A stretch of DNA of 64,000 bases, taken from Nocardia nova (lineage in GTDB: Bacteria; Actinomycetota; Actinomycetes; Mycobacteriales; Mycobacteriaceae). Of the stretch, positions 63,297 through 64,000 are shown piece by piece. Made by a program: the position numbers and the translations under genes. The notes under the pieces are model-generated. The model did not search any database. It was given only the letters and a program-made list of their open reading frames with translations, and was not told the origin of the DNA. Location of the stretch: NCBI RefSeq assembly GCF_002933465.1, contig NZ_PSZE01000025.1, positions 35,981-99,980 of the forward strand, read 5' to 3'. Numbering within the stretch: the stretch's first letter is position 1; every line of letters begins with the position of its first letter.

Positions 63297-63861
63297 GCGT
63301 CGATCTGTCCTTCGTACCTTCGGTCCGGAGTGCAAGCTACGGTTGTCGTCGGAGACCGAACCCCGCTTGTCTTGCGCGCTGCAGTTCGCCGAGCGTGCGC
63401 ACGGTCCACAACGGCGCCCTGCGGGTGAGCCCTATGTCGAACACCTTCGTGAAGTGATTTCCGTATTGGTCGACGGGCTCGGCATTACGGACGCAGATCT
63501 GCTTGTGGCCGCAGCTCTGCACGACGTCGTCGAGGATACTGACACGACGATTGACCAGATACGCGAAGAATTCGGCGATTCTGTTGCTGCCCTGGTCGGT
63601 TGGGTCACAAAGGGGCCGAAAGAAGATAAGAGGGCATACCTCGCGCGGCTTGCGGATGCTCCATCTGATGTCGTGTTGTTGAAGCTCGCCGATCGACTGA
63701 GCAATGTTCAACGCCTCGACACCCATCCACGTCCAGAAAAGCGTGCCCGGTACTACGCCGAAACGGTTCAATGGATCGTGCCGCTTGCACGTCGGCATCC
63801 ATGGTTCGACGAGTGGTTCAGCAACTGGCAGCGCGACTTCGAATGGCTGAATCGCAGCTAG
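63283..63861 (+). CDS. HD-domain (p)ppGpp hydrolase-like protein, probable antidote
   Basis: The 192-residue protein has the layout of the RelA/SpoT hydrolase domain and of small alarmone hydrolases. QFAERAHGPQRRPAGEPYVEH gives H40 and H54, ALHDVVEDT gives H80, D81, E84 and D85, and LKLADRLSNV gives D137 and N141. FGDSVAALVGWVTKGP fits the following helix. It has no synthetase domain. In toxSAS systems the antitoxin can be such a hydrolase, so this protein is likely to destroy the alarmone made by the toxin module upstream. GTG 63283 or 63289 is the start. Confidence 0.88.
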   Translation: MTVTERRSVLRTFGPECKLRLSSETEPRLSCALQFAERAHGPQRRPAGEPYVEHLREVISVLVDGLGITDADLLVAAALHDVVEDTDTTIDQIREEFGDSVAALVGWVTKGPKEDKRAYLARLADAPSDVVLLKLADRLSNVQRLDTHPRPEKRARYYAETVQWIVPLARRHPWFDEWFSNWQRDFEWLNRS

Positions 63862-63895
63862 CCTAGGGCATGCCGTTAGGCGTGACGATCGCGAT

Positions 63896-64000
63896 CTACC
63901 GCCGCGCCCGCCCCATGCGTGACCACCCGAACAACCCCAGCACAATCGCCAACCCCAACCCGCCGATGATCCCGATCGTGCGCAGATTCCCGTTGCTACG
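63896..64000 (-). CDS. C-terminal membrane anchor of a leftward gene (partial)
   Basis: The last 34 codons of a gene enter from the right edge: a charged start RSNGNLR, one transmembrane helix IGIIGGLGLAIVLGLFGW and a positive end SRMGRARR. This looks like the C-terminal anchor of an extracytoplasmic protein such as a D-alanyl-D-alanine carboxypeptidase, but the part seen is too short to tell. It converges with the HD gene. Confidence 0.55.
   Translation of the reverse strand, partial: RSNGNLRTIGIIGGLGLAIVLGLFGWSRMGRARR

Overview
The window looks like a chromosome segment of a high-GC mycolic-acid actinobacterium, most likely Nocardia or a close relative. The basis is a GuaB3-guaA pair, an ImuA'/ImuB/DnaE2 mutasome with mycobacterial-type LexA boxes, a SAM-IV riboswitch, EspG and DUF3558 ESX-associated genes, and DUF5753/DUF397 pairs. 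No rRNA, tRNA, insertion sequence, integrase or CRISPR array was seen.

Bases 1-11,785 hold the end of a GuaB3-like gene, an alpha/beta hydrolase, guaA with a strong terminator, and two envelope-signalling blocks. One block is a PspC protein next to a NarL-type two-component pair. The other is a PspC-histidine kinase with its regulator. A Ser/Thr kinase follows. Bases 11,998-22,623 hold the SOS mutasome in two pieces: imuA'-imuB, then an unrelated block (hydrolase, sucrase/ferredoxin-like protein, SDR, MFS transporter), a decayed transporter fragment and dnaE2. The two parts carry the same 16-bp LexA box in opposite orientations. Bases 22,673-29,181 hold small conserved genes, trmL, metX behind a SAM-IV riboswitch, icd, an MFS exporter and a K+-channel-like protein.

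Bases 29,186-34,644 are a TetR-controlled lipid catabolism operon (thiolase, SRPBCC, MaoC, SDR, acyl-CoA dehydrogenase) whose SDR gene carries an internal deletion. Bases 34,644-43,086 hold a hydrolase, exonuclease III, a frameshifted DUF5753 regulator, a barnase/barstar-type pair, a TetR/DUF2236 divergent pair with tandem operators, trpS, a BrkB-family membrane protein and a two-module ABM-like protein.

Bases 43,174-63,861 are an ESX (type VII) effector region without secretion-core genes. A leftward operon has a small helical protein, a DUF3558 lipoprotein, a PPE-like protein, EspG and a transmembrane kinase. A rightward set has small ESX-type proteins, a YbaB-like protein, a WXG100-like protein and one uninterrupted 2575-codon polymorphic toxin frame. 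That frame carries four recognisable toxin modules: an HEFAE module of unknown activity, a cholera-toxin-like ADP-ribosyltransferase, a papain-fold module and a RelA/SpoT-like synthetase. Three immunity-like genes lie wholly inside it in the +1 frame. The RelA/SpoT module is followed by an unknown protein and by an HD hydrolase of the (p)ppGpp-hydrolase type, a plausible antidote. The window ends in the C-terminal anchor of a leftward membrane protein.
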